From assembly GCA_964598535.1 (NCBI GenBank), contig CAZRCI010000005.1, positions 62,001 to 126,000 on the forward strand: 64,000 nucleotides of DNA, given 5' to 3'. Both the position numbers and the translations under genes were made by a program. The stretch comes from JALHMI01 sp964598535. Its GTDB lineage: Bacteria > Planctomycetota > Planctomycetia > Pirellulales > PALSA-1355. Position 1 is the stretch's first letter. Every line of letters starts with the position of its first letter. This document shows positions 50,813 to 60,249 of this stretch, piece after piece. The notes below the pieces were generated by a model. That model saw only the letters and a list, made by a program, of their open reading frames with translations. It searched no databases and was not told the origin of the DNA.

Positions 50813-53158
50813 CTACGGCGAGAATTTTGCCCAGAAGGGGTGCTGGCGATCGCCGCGGGTGCGGACATCGTCTAAGAGCACGTTCAGGTTGGGCGAAACG
50901 TCGGCCGTGTGGCGGCGGCCTCCCAGGTGGACGTCGATCTTGTCGCGTCCGGGATTGAGCATTTCGGGCGCGAACCAGATCGTGGCGGAGACACCGGTGC
51001 CGGGCACGTAGATGTCGCCGTTGGCTTGGATCTTCGCGCGGACTTCCGCGGCGCGGATACCGCGACCGGGCGGCCAGTTGACCGGCTCGACGATCGAACG
51101 CGGCGGCAGCTTCTCGATTTCGAGCCACCAGAAGTAATTGTCCCAGGTTCGCATCGTGGTGACCGTGAACTCTTTGGGAAAGAAATTCCGGTCCGGCTTG
51201 CGCGCCATCCAATCGAAGATCTCTTTTATCTCTTCATAGAAATCTTCGTGGCCGCGGCCTTGATACTCGACGACCGTGACGTCGTGGCGGTGAACCATAT
51301 AGCGATCGAGATCGCGCGAGTTTTCCTTCAGCTTGTCGCCGTCCAGCTCGCCACACACGAGATAGAATGGCACCATGCCCGCGTTCGGCCAGTAGTGCGA
51401 GCAGTATTTCTTGCTTTGGGCAACGATTGGAATGACGCCCGCCCAGAGATCCGGATGCGCGAGCCCGATATCCCAGGCCGCGTCTCCGCCGGCGGAGTGC
51501 CCGGAAAGAAACACACGGTCGGTGTTGATCGAGAACCTGCGGCAGGCGTCGCGGAGACTGGCGAGCACCGTGGCATGCTCCCGGGCCGAAAAGCCGTAAT
51601 CGCGTTGGCCCTCGGTTAGCCAATTGACGGCGATCACGATATAACCGAAGCGGCTGGCCTGTCCCAGACGCTGGCCATTGTCCATTCGGGCACCGGCCCA
51701 CCAGTCGATTTGATGCTCGGGCGTCGAGCCCACGCCGTTCAGGGTGACGATCGTGGGATAACGCACATAGGGATCGTATTCTGGCGGAAGCTGCACGTAG
51801 TAGGTCGCGTCGGGCTCGGTGTCCATCCCGATCGGCACTTGCAGCGTGTGGAAGCCCGGCGTTTCGGCCGAAGAAGCCGGCGTTTCCAGCGGGGGCTTCA
51901 TGTGGGCAATGAGCTTGGCCACCAGCGAAATCGCGGCGCCTTCCATCGTGCGTAGCTCTTGCTCGATCTCGTTTCTTCGCAAGGCCACGGGCTCGTTCAT
52001 GTAGCGGCGGATCAGGTCGCGCACGCGGGCCGTCGACGCGGTGACCAGCAGGCTGGTTTCCGCGGAGTCCGCGCCAAGCAGCCAACCGCTGATCGCAATC
52101 GACAGCCGTTGCTCGTCCGTGAGGCTCTTGTCGTCGCGCAAGCGGAAGTAGCCCGCAAGGCGATCGAAGTTGCCCAGGCTCATCTCGGCGGCCATCTCAT
52201 TGATGATGGCTTCGCAGGTTGCGCGGTCGGGACCGTCCGGCAGGACTTCCACGAGTTTGTGGAGTTCGGCGGCGACCAGGTCGCGGCGCTCGCGCACCTG
52301 TTCATATTGCTGGACCATCTCGCGCACTTGAGCAAGCGTTTCGCCCGCGACGTCGTCGGTGGGAAAGTTTTGCAACAGGCCGTAGGCCAAAAAGTGCTGG
52401 CCCGACTTGCGCCGCAATTCGATTTCCTCGACGATGCTGCGGGCATGCATCTGGCGCAGCGAGCGGACCTCGGTCGCAAGTTCTCGCTGATCCGGAAAGT
52501 CGGCGATGACGACTTCCAGTTCTTTTTGAGCGTCCTGATAGCGCTCGGCTTGAAGGAGCAAGCGGACGACGCGCAGGCGAGCGTCGAGATTGTTTCGCGA
52601 GGCGTTGTTGACCAGGATCTTGTGCAGCGTGTCGCGCGGAATGGAGCTGGTGGCGATACGCATGTCCCAATTGAGCGGCGTAAGCTGTGAGGTTTGCAGC
52701 CCTTCGACCTTGGTCCAGCGCGGCGTGACGAGCGTGATTCCCTGAATAATATCGAGCGGCCCCTTGTCGGTATTCATGGTGAACACGCGACGGCCGTATT
52801 CGTCGAAAGGAGAGACTTTGAGAATGGGGCCGACCCGATTCACGCGCCCGCCACCGCTGGCGGTACGCTGGTTGATCGCTACTTTCTCGAGAATGCCGCC
52901 CGAGTTCACCTCGTCGACCGCCTGAATCTGTGAGGTGGGCACGAACACGCGCCGCAGGTCGTCGTCGATGAACGTGATGGTGGCCGGGACGCCTTGCTGG
53001 TTGTTCTGCGGGTTGTCGGCCAGTCCCGCGGTCTTACCGAGCCGGCCGGTGAGCCGGCGGCCGTCCTTCATGATGACGTTCGAGCCGAACGCGTCAGCAG
53101 CGTTTAGAAGCAGCGCGAGGGCGACAAACAGTCGCAAACTGGGACGACACAGGTTCAT
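50813..53158 (-). CDS. large secreted alpha/beta-hydrolase
   Basis: The 781-residue product starts at the ATG at 53158 with a signal peptide (LRLFVALALLLNAADAFG). An N-terminal region of about 380 residues, with a beta-rich start and helical repeats, precedes an alpha/beta-hydrolase domain (about 400-650) holding SGHSAGGDAAWD (nucleophile Ser), CGELDGD (Asp region) and GRGHEDFYEE (His). This resembles secreted peptidases or esterases of the prolyl oligopeptidase-like type. A beta-rich C-terminal domain of about 110 residues follows. Substrate unknown. Confidence 0.85.
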   Translation of the reverse strand: MNLCRPSLRLFVALALLLNAADAFGSNVIMKDGRRLTGRLGKTAGLADNPQNNQQGVPATITFIDDDLRRVFVPTSQIQAVDEVNSGGILEKVAINQRTASGGGRVNRVGPILKVSPFDEYGRRVFTMNTDKGPLDIIQGITLVTPRWTKVEGLQTSQLTPLNWDMRIATSSIPRDTLHKILVNNASRNNLDARLRVVRLLLQAERYQDAQKELEVVIADFPDQRELATEVRSLRQMHARSIVEEIELRRKSGQHFLAYGLLQNFPTDDVAGETLAQVREMVQQYEQVRERRDLVAAELHKLVEVLPDGPDRATCEAIINEMAAEMSLGNFDRLAGYFRLRDDKSLTDEQRLSIAISGWLLGADSAETSLLVTASTARVRDLIRRYMNEPVALRRNEIEQELRTMEGAAISLVAKLIAHMKPPLETPASSAETPGFHTLQVPIGMDTEPDATYYVQLPPEYDPYVRYPTIVTLNGVGSTPEHQIDWWAGARMDNGQRLGQASRFGYIVIAVNWLTEGQRDYGFSAREHATVLASLRDACRRFSINTDRVFLSGHSAGGDAAWDIGLAHPDLWAGVIPIVAQSKKYCSHYWPNAGMVPFYLVCGELDGDKLKENSRDLDRYMVHRHDVTVVEYQGRGHEDFYEEIKEIFDWMARKPDRNFFPKEFTVTTMRTWDNYFWWLEIEKLPPRSIVEPVNWPPGRGIRAAEVRAKIQANGDIYVPGTGVSATIWFAPEMLNPGRDKIDVHLGGRRHTADVSPNLNVLLDDVRTRGDRQHPFWAKFSP

Positions 53159-53529
53159 GCAAGGCTCTTCTGGACCTGGTGCCTCACGCGAGCGCAGACT
53201 CAATCGCGCTCGTGGCGGACAGAATGCGTCGGCACGGACAGAATGCGTTCTTCTCTGTGGGATTGTACGCCCGCCGGGGTTCCGGGCCTGCAAGCGTTCC
53301 CAGATTTTATTGTGTTCGAGGCCGAGGGAGAGTCAACCGGGGAAGGCTCGCCGGACAAGCAGAACTGGCTGCGGAAAAACCGGCATAATACGACGGCCTG
53401 ACGCGAGTCTTTTGCGGCAATAACGAATTCGTGCTCCGTCGTTTCGGGGGTAGCCTTTTTTGGGGGAGAGCGAATAAATCTCTATCGGGCTGCTGAAAAG
53501 GGTCACGACGGCCCTTCGTCGGCAACCTG
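53159..53529. other. 371-bp intergenic region between the SecA-like gene and the hydrolase gene
   Basis: Both flanking genes read leftwards, so it holds the end of the SecA-like transcript and the promoter of the hydrolase. A 14-bp direct repeat, CGGACAGAATGCGT, occurs near 53216 and 53236. No convincing terminator or gene was seen. Confidence 0.45.
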
Positions 53530-55479
53530 CTAGCCCGGCGTGTCGAGATAGGGGTCCTGGCCCATCTGGAGTTGGAGCTTTTTCCGCTCTTTCTCGTGAT
53601 ACATAAGCACTTTGCGATCGAGGAAGTGGCGTTTTTCCAACTTGTACTGGGCCCGGTTGAATATTTTGGCCAGGTGATCGTAGCGTCCGGGATTGTCGTG
53701 GCCAAATTCATGGTAGTGCTTGGCCTTGTCCGGCCCGAGGCCCAGTAGCAGTTCGTCTTCCAGCGAGAGGTAGACACGGTACGAGCCGGGGTCGCCCTGA
53801 CGACCGCAACGCCCGACGAGTTGCCGATCGATGCGGGCCGAGTCGTGCATTTCGGTCATGATCACGTGTAGACCGCCGAGTTCGTGTACGCCTTCGCCCA
53901 GCTTGATGTCCGTTCCGCGGCCGGCCATGTTGGTCGAGACGGTGACTCGGCCTTGGCGACCTGCCTTGGCGACGATCTCGGCTTCCTCGGCGATGTGGTT
54001 GGCGTTCAAGACGTCGTGATCGATGCCACGTTGCTTGAGCAGGTGCGAGATGATTTCCGACTTGTCGATGGTGCGCGTGCCGATCAGCACGGGCCGGCCC
54101 GTGGCGTGAACCTCGATCACCTCATTGACGATCGCGTGCCACTTTTCTTCTTCGGTTCCGAAGACATAATCGGGCAGCCGTTGGCGAATCGCCGGGCGGT
54201 TGGTGGGAATTTGCACGACCCGGAGCTTGTAGATCTTTTTGAGCTCGCCGGCCGAGGTGATGCCGGTACCGGTCATGCCGGCCAGATGCGGATAAAGATG
54301 GAAGTAGTCCTGGACGGTGATTCGCGCGGCCTGGCCCGCCTCGGCCGTGACCTCGACGTCGGCTTCTGCGGCTTCGACGGCTTGGTGGAGTCCTGCGCGC
54401 CATTTGCGTCCTTCTGCGGCGCGACCGGTGAATTCATCGACGATGACAACCTCACCATCGCGAACGACGTACTGGCGGTCGCGGATGAACTCGCGGTCGA
54501 CCTTGATCGCGCGTTCGATGTATTCGTAAATGCTGAACATGCCGACGGCGTGCATTTCATCGGGTTTGGGCAGGTTCCGCACCAGACGCCGCCCCTCGGG
54601 CGTTAGTTCCACGCTTTTGCGTTCGTGGTCGTAGTCGTAATGTTCGTCCTCTTTAAACTGATTGGCGACGCCAGCAGCCCATTTGTAGCACTCGACGGCG
54701 ATGAGCTGCGCCTCGCTGGGCAACGCGCTGATGATGAGCGGCGTGCGAGCTTCGTCGATCAAGATGCTGTCAGCCTCGTCCACCAGCACGAAATACGGAG
54801 TGCGCTGCACGGGGCGTTCGCCGCCTTCGCCGCTCATGCCGAGCATCGCGCCCAGGAAGTCGGTTTGACCTTCGCCGATGCGGCGCATCAACAAGCGATC
54901 GCGCAGAAAGTCGAAGCCAAACTCCTTGGCCGTGCCATAAGTGATGTCGCACTCGTAGGCCTTGCGGCGCTGGTTTTGGTTCATTTGGGTTTCGACGATG
55001 CCGACCGTGATGCCCAGGCTCTCATAGAGCGGTTTCATCCACTCGGCATCGCGCCGGGCGAGATAGTCGTTGACCGTGGCCAGATGCGCGCCTTTGCCCT
55101 CGAGCGCGGCCAGGTAGAGCGGCAGCGTAGCGGTAAGCGTTTTGCCTTCGCCCGTTTGCATCTCGGCGATCGAGCGATTGTGCATCGCGATGCCGCCCAG
55201 GATCTGCACGTCGAAATGACGCATATTGAGCGTGCGGCGGCCGGCTTCCCGCACCAGGGCGAACGCCTCGGGCAACAGCCGCTCCGAGGGCTCGTGGCTC
55301 TTGAGCCGGTACCGGAGCGAAAGGCTCCGCTTGCGCATGTCGTAGGCGTTGAGATTTTGGAGCTCTTCTTCGAAACTCGCCACCTTAGGCAATACAGATT
55401 GCCAATGCGCAAGCTGGCGGTGGGCCATGCCGCGAGAGACGGATTGCAGGCTCGAACGCAGGCTATCGGCTATCGACAT
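53530..55479 (-). CDS. short SecA-like translocase ATPase without the C-terminal domains
   Basis: The 649-residue product has the SecA DEAD motor: MQTGEGKTLTATLP (Walker A), LVDEADSILIDEARTPLII, AGMTGTG, NMAGRGTDIKLGEGV and QLVGRCGRQGDPG, plus the preprotein cross-linking domain. It ends shortly after the second nucleotide-binding fold; the helical wing, helical scaffold and zinc-binding C-terminus of full-length SecA (about 850-1000 residues) are missing. It is likely an accessory SecA2-type protein. The ATG at 55479 follows MSIADSLRSSL. Confidence 0.88.
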   Translation of the reverse strand: MSIADSLRSSLQSVSRGMAHRQLAHWQSVLPKVASFEEELQNLNAYDMRKRSLSLRYRLKSHEPSERLLPEAFALVREAGRRTLNMRHFDVQILGGIAMHNRSIAEMQTGEGKTLTATLPLYLAALEGKGAHLATVNDYLARRDAEWMKPLYESLGITVGIVETQMNQNQRRKAYECDITYGTAKEFGFDFLRDRLLMRRIGEGQTDFLGAMLGMSGEGGERPVQRTPYFVLVDEADSILIDEARTPLIISALPSEAQLIAVECYKWAAGVANQFKEDEHYDYDHERKSVELTPEGRRLVRNLPKPDEMHAVGMFSIYEYIERAIKVDREFIRDRQYVVRDGEVVIVDEFTGRAAEGRKWRAGLHQAVEAAEADVEVTAEAGQAARITVQDYFHLYPHLAGMTGTGITSAGELKKIYKLRVVQIPTNRPAIRQRLPDYVFGTEEEKWHAIVNEVIEVHATGRPVLIGTRTIDKSEIISHLLKQRGIDHDVLNANHIAEEAEIVAKAGRQGRVTVSTNMAGRGTDIKLGEGVHELGGLHVIMTEMHDSARIDRQLVGRCGRQGDPGSYRVYLSLEDELLLGLGPDKAKHYHEFGHDNPGRYDHLAKIFNRAQYKLEKRHFLDRKVLMYHEKERKKLQLQMGQDPYLDTPG

Positions 55480-55685
55480 GAACACACCGAAGAAACATGC
55501 GGACGGAAACCTCCCGGAAGAGCCACGCAACGCGTTGAATCGCAAATCAAGGCATTGCGACTAACAGACTTATTCTATCTTACGGCGGCCCGCTATTGCT
55601 GCAATTGGCCGATTTTTCCGCCTGCGCGGCCGCCATGAGCCTTCCCAGCGTTGTCGAGCATCGCCAGCGTGGAGATAGGCAGTTT

Positions 55686-57041
55686 TTAGCGGGTCTGCCG
55701 AGTGATTTTGCCGATCGCGTAGTGCGGGGCAAAACCGCCGGCCGACGCCCCATCGACCAGGGTTCCTTGGACTTCGACGAGCTCACCCGGCTTCAGATCG
55801 TTCAGAGCAGGGGAGTGGACCAAGATGACGCTGCCGCCGTACCGGTCTGTCTGACCGTCGATAGGGATGTATCGTAACTTCCATTGCCGCTGCGAATTGG
55901 AGTATTCGAGCCGGCCGCGGAGCGTGCGGTAGTCGGGAGTGTGGCCAAACGTCGCGCTCGCCGCGCCGGAAGCCGCCGGCTGAAACGCCGCTTGAACGAC
56001 GGCGTTTGAGTGGGAAGCCTCGGGCGGGGATACGAACTTTGCGACATTGCCGTTGCTAGACGCCGTGGACACGGCCAGGTTCTGTCCCGACGCCGGAGCG
56101 TTTTCGACCGTCGTGCGAACCGTGGGCGTGGCCGCGCCCGCGGTGATCCGCAGCACGGAAGAATTGCTCGGCGGTTCGAAGGGCATCTTGGGAGCGAGCG
56201 CTACCTGCGATGTGGGAGACGACGCTACGAGCGGTGAAGTAGTCGGAGGCGAGGACTCGCCAACGATGCGCAACGAGTTTCCTTCAGCATGCGGGGTAAC
56301 TGAGAACGGTCCAGGCGGGTCGCCCCGGCTCGTACCCAGACTGAGACGCGTCGGAGCGGTGACCGGCGGTTCCAAGGGCTTGGAGACAGGCTGGCGCGGA
56401 AGCGGGCTGGCTTGAGCAAGCGGTTGCGCGACCGGAGGCGCGGCCGCTGACGGCGAGGGATCGGGGCGGAGTGCCCTAGGTTCTTGGGACGCCACGCCGG
56501 TCTCGCTGGCCTTCGCCGTCACATAGGGATTTTCGATAATCGGCGCCGGCGACATTGGGCCGGAAACGCGAATCGGAGCCGGTTGAACATAGGTTGCCTG
56601 AGTAACGCTCGCGGGGGCGCTCGCATCGCCTGGGGGCATGATGCCACCGGCCAGTCGCACCGCGTTGGCGGCAGGCACTTCTGGAGGCGGATCGTTCGAG
56701 CTTTGATGGAACAAGAAGGACCCGCCAGGGTATCGGAACTGATCGCCCTGAGGGGTCACAGTGGGCGGCGTTGCCATTGGCGCAACGGCTGGCGGTGCAA
56801 CAGGACTCACAGGAACCGGCTGCGTCGTTACGGGGGCCGGAGTGGTTACGACTGGCGCAGGCTGAGTCACCATCGGCGGTGAGATGCCCTGAGCATACGG
56901 TTGGCCCGGAGTGACCAGTACGCCCGAGGACGTGGTTGGCGGAGTGACCGTGGTTCGCAAGAACGGGTTCGTCGCCGGCTGATTCGATTGGCAACTTGCC
57001 AATGTGGCGGCGGTCAGTAGGACCACCCAGTACCGCTTCAT
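55686..57041 (-). CDS. Pro/Thr/Ser-rich lipoprotein of unknown function
   Basis: The 451-residue product starts with a lipoprotein signal: MKRYWVVLLTAATLASCQ (lipobox LASC). About 330 residues of low-complexity Pro/Ala/Ser/Thr-rich linker follow. The C-terminal 110 residues form a compact beta-rich domain: YRTLRGRLEYSNSQRQWKLR, GGSVILVHSPALNDLKPGELVEVQG, resembling an OB-like fold. It may be a cell-envelope anchor with a small binding domain. I do not recognise a named family. Start at 57041 was chosen for the signal sequence. Confidence 0.78.
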   Translation of the reverse strand: MKRYWVVLLTAATLASCQSNQPATNPFLRTTVTPPTTSSGVLVTPGQPYAQGISPPMVTQPAPVVTTPAPVTTQPVPVSPVAPPAVAPMATPPTVTPQGDQFRYPGGSFLFHQSSNDPPPEVPAANAVRLAGGIMPPGDASAPASVTQATYVQPAPIRVSGPMSPAPIIENPYVTAKASETGVASQEPRALRPDPSPSAAAPPVAQPLAQASPLPRQPVSKPLEPPVTAPTRLSLGTSRGDPPGPFSVTPHAEGNSLRIVGESSPPTTSPLVASSPTSQVALAPKMPFEPPSNSSVLRITAGAATPTVRTTVENAPASGQNLAVSTASSNGNVAKFVSPPEASHSNAVVQAAFQPAASGAASATFGHTPDYRTLRGRLEYSNSQRQWKLRYIPIDGQTDRYGGSVILVHSPALNDLKPGELVEVQGTLVDGASAGGFAPHYAIGKITRQTR

Positions 57042-57190
57042 CGGACGAACTCCTTTTCGTCGAGGTGTGCGGCTGCTAACCAATAGGCGATCGGTCGTGA
57101 GGAGCCCTTGTGCAAACCCTCACGGCCGAAATAGATGCGCAACCGACTTATTCGATCGAACGTGTGAACACACGGAAGGACAGGGATCTT

Positions 57191-57212
57191 CCCCCTGCGC
57201 ATAGGCAGGGGG
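57191..57212. other. small hairpin between the lipoprotein and Tyr-rich protein genes
   Basis: CCCCCTGC at 57191-57198 pairs with GCAGGGGG at 57205-57212 across six bases. There is no T-tract on either side, so it is not a clear terminator. It lies about 90 bp downstream of the Tyr-rich gene. Confidence 0.35.
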
Positions 57213-57299
57213 CGAATAGAATAGCGAATGGCGTGGGTTGGTCCAGAGCGGTTTTAGTGGCGCGGACCGCCGCCCCGTGGACCGCGATCGCGCCCGATG

Positions 57300-57749
57300 C
57301 TACTTGCTGCTAGCAGTTTGGGCTGCCTGGACAAACGGATTGTAGTAGATCCGCGGCAGACTCGCCGTATGATCGACCGGCGCGGCGACCGGAGCCGGAG
57401 TGGCCGTTTGCTTATTTTCCGGTGCCGAGGCGGGCGTCGTCACCGGTTCGACAAACGGGTTCTGGTACTCGACGGATGCCATCTTGGGTGCGGCTGCGGG
57501 AGTTATCGTTCCCGGCGGATAGGCAAACGGGCTATAGCCGTAGGTGCGCGCGACAGGATAGCTATAGTAGACCGGAGGAAACATCGAGTAATACGGCACG
57601 CGGTAGACATTGGCATACGAGCGCGAGCCATAGTTGAAAAAGCCCAACCCGTAGCCCCCCGCACCAAATTGAGCCGCCGCTTCGGAAGTCTGCAAACTCA
57701 TTGCCAGAAGCACGCCACAACCGATCCACAGACTTGCTCGACGAAACAT
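57300..57749 (-). CDS. secreted Tyr/Pro-rich planctomycete protein
   Basis: The 149-residue product has a signal peptide (SLWIGCGVLLAMSLQTSEAAA) and a tyrosine-rich middle with PYYSMFPPVYYSYPVARTYG and SPFAYPPGT, a pattern seen in planctomycete exported proteins. A Pro/Ala-rich tail follows. It is probably part of the cell surface. Function is unknown. Confidence 0.78.
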   Translation of the reverse strand: MFRRASLWIGCGVLLAMSLQTSEAAAQFGAGGYGLGFFNYGSRSYANVYRVPYYSMFPPVYYSYPVARTYGYSPFAYPPGTITPAAAPKMASVEYQNPFVEPVTTPASAPENKQTATPAPVAAPVDHTASLPRIYYNPFVQAAQTASSK

Positions 57750-57851
57750 GACACGCGACCTCGCATGACGAAGCGGATAAATGGTCTACCTTTCGTGCAG
57801 GGTATTTAGCGGGTTTGGGTATTGCAATCGTTAAAATAGGAAAAACAGGAT

Positions 57852-58118
57852 CTATTTTTCTGCTGGCTCGGGATTCGAGGAGTTTGTATCGGGCTGGGCG
57901 GGTTTGCCGCCAACTGGTGGAGTGTCCGCGGTTTGTGGGGCTGGGGAGGGGGATTCAGTGGACGGCTGGAGCTCGGGCAGCGGATAAGGCTGATTCAGGT
58001 GGGCTGGAACCTCATGGATAAGCTTGCCGTATTTCGGATTATCGAGCGAGGGTTCGCCGCAGCCAGTCACCATCAAGAGTGAAACGGCCGCGATACGCGC
58101 GGAACTGCTGGCCACCAT
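57852..58118 (-). CDS. small lipoprotein
   Basis: From the ATG at 58118, an 88-residue product begins with a lipoprotein-type signal (ARIAAVSLLMVTGCG, Cys at residue 20). The short mature region has DNPKYGKLIHEVPAHLNQPY and then a Pro/Ser/Thr-rich tail. No known domain is seen. It is divergent from queG with 75 bp between. Earlier in-frame starts exist but would bury the signal sequence. Confidence 0.7.
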   Translation of the reverse strand: MVASSSARIAAVSLLMVTGCGEPSLDNPKYGKLIHEVPAHLNQPYPLPELQPSTESPSPAPQTADTPPVGGKPAQPDTNSSNPEPAEK

Positions 58119-58193
58119 ATTCGGGCATTCCTCTGCTGGTTGCGAAAAGTGCATTGGATTCAACAAGACTAAGCCCGGAACGCACGGCGACCG

Positions 58194-59336
58194 ATGTCCG
58201 ATCAAACGCTTACCTCCGCGCTCAAAGCCGAAGCCAAGCAGCTTGGTTTCACGCTAGCCGGGGTGTGCGCGGCGGTCGAGCCGGCGGGAATCAGCCGTTT
58301 TGGCGAGTGGCTCGCCGCGGGTTATGCGGGCGAGATGCACTATCTCTCGGGACGCGCCACGGCGTATTCGCATCCGCGTTACGTTCTGGACGGTGCGCGA
58401 AGTATCGTCATGCTTGGCTTTCCGTATCGTACTTGCGAGCCCATGGTCGCTCAACCGGCGCAAGGGCGCGTGGCCCGTTACGCTTGGGGAGCAGACTATC
58501 ACGACATATTGTGGCAGAAGCTGAAGACGCTGGAGCGGTACTTGCTGGCGCGAGCGCCCCAGGCGGCGGTGCGCACGGTCGTCGATACCGCGCCGCTCTT
58601 GGAGCGCGAGTTCGCGCAGCTTGCGGGGGTCGGTTGGATCGGCAAGAACACCTTGCTTCTCAATAAACATGAGGGAAGTTATTTCTTCCTGGCGGCGTTG
58701 CTCACCAGCCTGGAATTGGAGGCCGATGTGCGGCACGAGGCCGAGCATTGCGGCACATGCCGGGCATGTCTCGATGCGTGTCCGACAGATGCGTTTGTCG
58801 CGCCTTACGTACTCGACGCGCGGCGGTGTATCAGCTATCTGACAATCGAGCTCAAGTCGCCCATTCCAACCGAACTGCGTACCGGCCTGCAAGATTGGGT
58901 GTTTGGCTGTGACGTGTGCCAGGAGGTTTGCCCCTGGAATCATAAGCCGCGGACAACCGCGGAACCGTCGCTTCGGCCTCGCGATGAAACGACGCTCGAC
59001 CTGGTTCAACTGTTCTCACTCGATGAAGCAGCATTCCGCGCGAAGTTTCGCGACACTCCGCTATGGCGGCCCAAACGCCGCGGTATCCTTCGCAATGCAG
59101 CGATTGTACTCGGAAATCAGCGAGCGGCCGAAGCGATTCCAGCGCTCATGCGTGGACTCGACGATGACGAGCCATTGGTGCGCGGGGCGTGCGCGTGGGC
59201 ATTGGGGCGATTTCACGAACCATCCGCAATCGCCGCGCTGCGTGTACGATTCGACGTCGAACGAGACGCGGCCGTGCATGCAGAAATCGCCGCGGCGCTC
59301 GGACTCGCGTTGCCGAGCTCGCTGGAAGGAGAGTAA
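58194..59336 (+). CDS. queG: epoxyqueuosine reductase QueG with HEAT-like tail
   Basis: QueG reduces epoxyqueuosine to queuosine in tRNA using cobalamin and two 4Fe-4S clusters. The 380-residue protein has the cobalamin-binding fold at the N-terminus, the ferredoxin-type motif CGTCRACLDACPTDAF near residue 187, and CDVCQEVCPWNHK near residue 239. A C-terminal helical-repeat segment (WALGRFHEPSAIAALR) is present as in many QueG proteins. Start ATG at 58194. Confidence 0.95.
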   Translation: MSDQTLTSALKAEAKQLGFTLAGVCAAVEPAGISRFGEWLAAGYAGEMHYLSGRATAYSHPRYVLDGARSIVMLGFPYRTCEPMVAQPAQGRVARYAWGADYHDILWQKLKTLERYLLARAPQAAVRTVVDTAPLLEREFAQLAGVGWIGKNTLLLNKHEGSYFFLAALLTSLELEADVRHEAEHCGTCRACLDACPTDAFVAPYVLDARRCISYLTIELKSPIPTELRTGLQDWVFGCDVCQEVCPWNHKPRTTAEPSLRPRDETTLDLVQLFSLDEAAFRAKFRDTPLWRPKRRGILRNAAIVLGNQRAAEAIPALMRGLDDDEPLVRGACAWALGRFHEPSAIAALRVRFDVERDAAVHAEIAAALGLALPSSLEGE

Positions 59337-59412
59337 GCCGTTGGCCGCGGCACGCTCAAGTGTCGAATCGCATCTTTCGCGGCGGCAAACCGCAAGCGAC
59401 AGGGCGATTGTC

Positions 59413-59441
59413 TAGGCGGTCCTTGACCGGGGCGCTATAAT
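59413..59441 (+). promoter_or_regulatory. weak promoter candidate upstream of rnk
   Basis: A perfect TATAAT lies at 59436-59441, about 150 bp before the rnk-like gene. The -35 position 17 bases earlier reads TAGGCG, a poor match; a TTGACC is closer, at 59423. Only the -10 box is convincing. Confidence 0.35.
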
Positions 59442-59594
59442 GAGGTGGCTCGCATTTTCTCTCGCACGCTGTCTCCTTACAGGTACTCGCGAGGCAACGA
59501 GTATTCGAGACACGTCTCCCTCGGCGCCCACTGGATGGGAACGCTCCACGAGTTTTACGGATAAACCAAGCAGGACATTAAGGAATCTATCGTC

Positions 59595-60008
59595 ATGACT
59601 CGCAAGATCGTGGTAACCGACAATGACCGTCGACGCTTGGGCACGCTGCTGGATAAATCCGCACGCGACGCGCTGGTTGACCAGCGTTACCTCTACGATC
59701 TCGGGCAGGAACTCGAACGAGCCGAAGTCGTCGAGCCGCAGAATGTGCCCGCCGATGTGATCACCATGAACTCGACGATTCGGGTGCGCGATTTGGATGG
59801 CGGCGACATCGAAGAATACACGCTCGTCTATCCCGAGCGCGCGGATGTCGAGGAGAATCGAATCTCGATTCTGTCGCCCGTGGGAACCGCGCTCATCGGC
59901 TATCGCAAGGGAGACACGATCGAGTGGCCGGTGCCGGCGGGTAAGGTGCATCTGAAAATCGAGGAAGTCCTCTACCAGCCGGAGCGCGAGGGCGATTTCG
60001 ATCGGTAA
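59595..60008 (+). CDS. rnk: Rnk/GreA-like nucleoside diphosphate kinase regulator
   Basis: The 137-residue protein has the Rnk layout: a short N-terminal helix (MTRKIVVTDNDRRRLGTLLD) and a GreA/GreB-type C-terminal domain with NSTIRVRDLDGGDIEEYTLV and ISILSPVGTALIGYRKGDTIEW. Rnk binds RNA polymerase and influences nucleotide pools. Length fits Rnk. AAGGAA precedes the ATG. It is followed by a short tandem repeat and the convergent esterase gene. Confidence 0.92.
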   Translation: MTRKIVVTDNDRRRLGTLLDKSARDALVDQRYLYDLGQELERAEVVEPQNVPADVITMNSTIRVRDLDGGDIEEYTLVYPERADVEENRISILSPVGTALIGYRKGDTIEWPVPAGKVHLKIEEVLYQPEREGDFDR

Positions 60009-60120
60009 CGGAATCTCGCTCCGTTTGTTTGGCCGCGGTAGGCGCGGTGGAGCTGTGCCACGCGTTTTGACGCCGAGGCGAACCAGCGGCGCCCCGCTGG
60101 GGCCGGAGCGAGTCGCGTCC

Positions 60121-60172
60121 ACACGCCGACTGCTACCCACACGCCGACTGTTACCCACACGCCGACTGTGGC
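60121..60172. repeat. 18-bp tandem repeat, three copies
   Basis: ACACGCCGACTGYTACCC occurs at 60121-60138 and 60139-60156, with a third, partly diverged copy from 60157. It lies between convergent genes. It looks like slippage-prone noncoding sequence. Confidence 0.65.
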
Positions 60173-60249
60173 CGCGGGCGAGAGTGCCGCAGGCAGCGTC
60201 CATGCGGGCCCCCCGCGGACGCCAACTTGAGGGCTCTCTCGGCAAGCCG

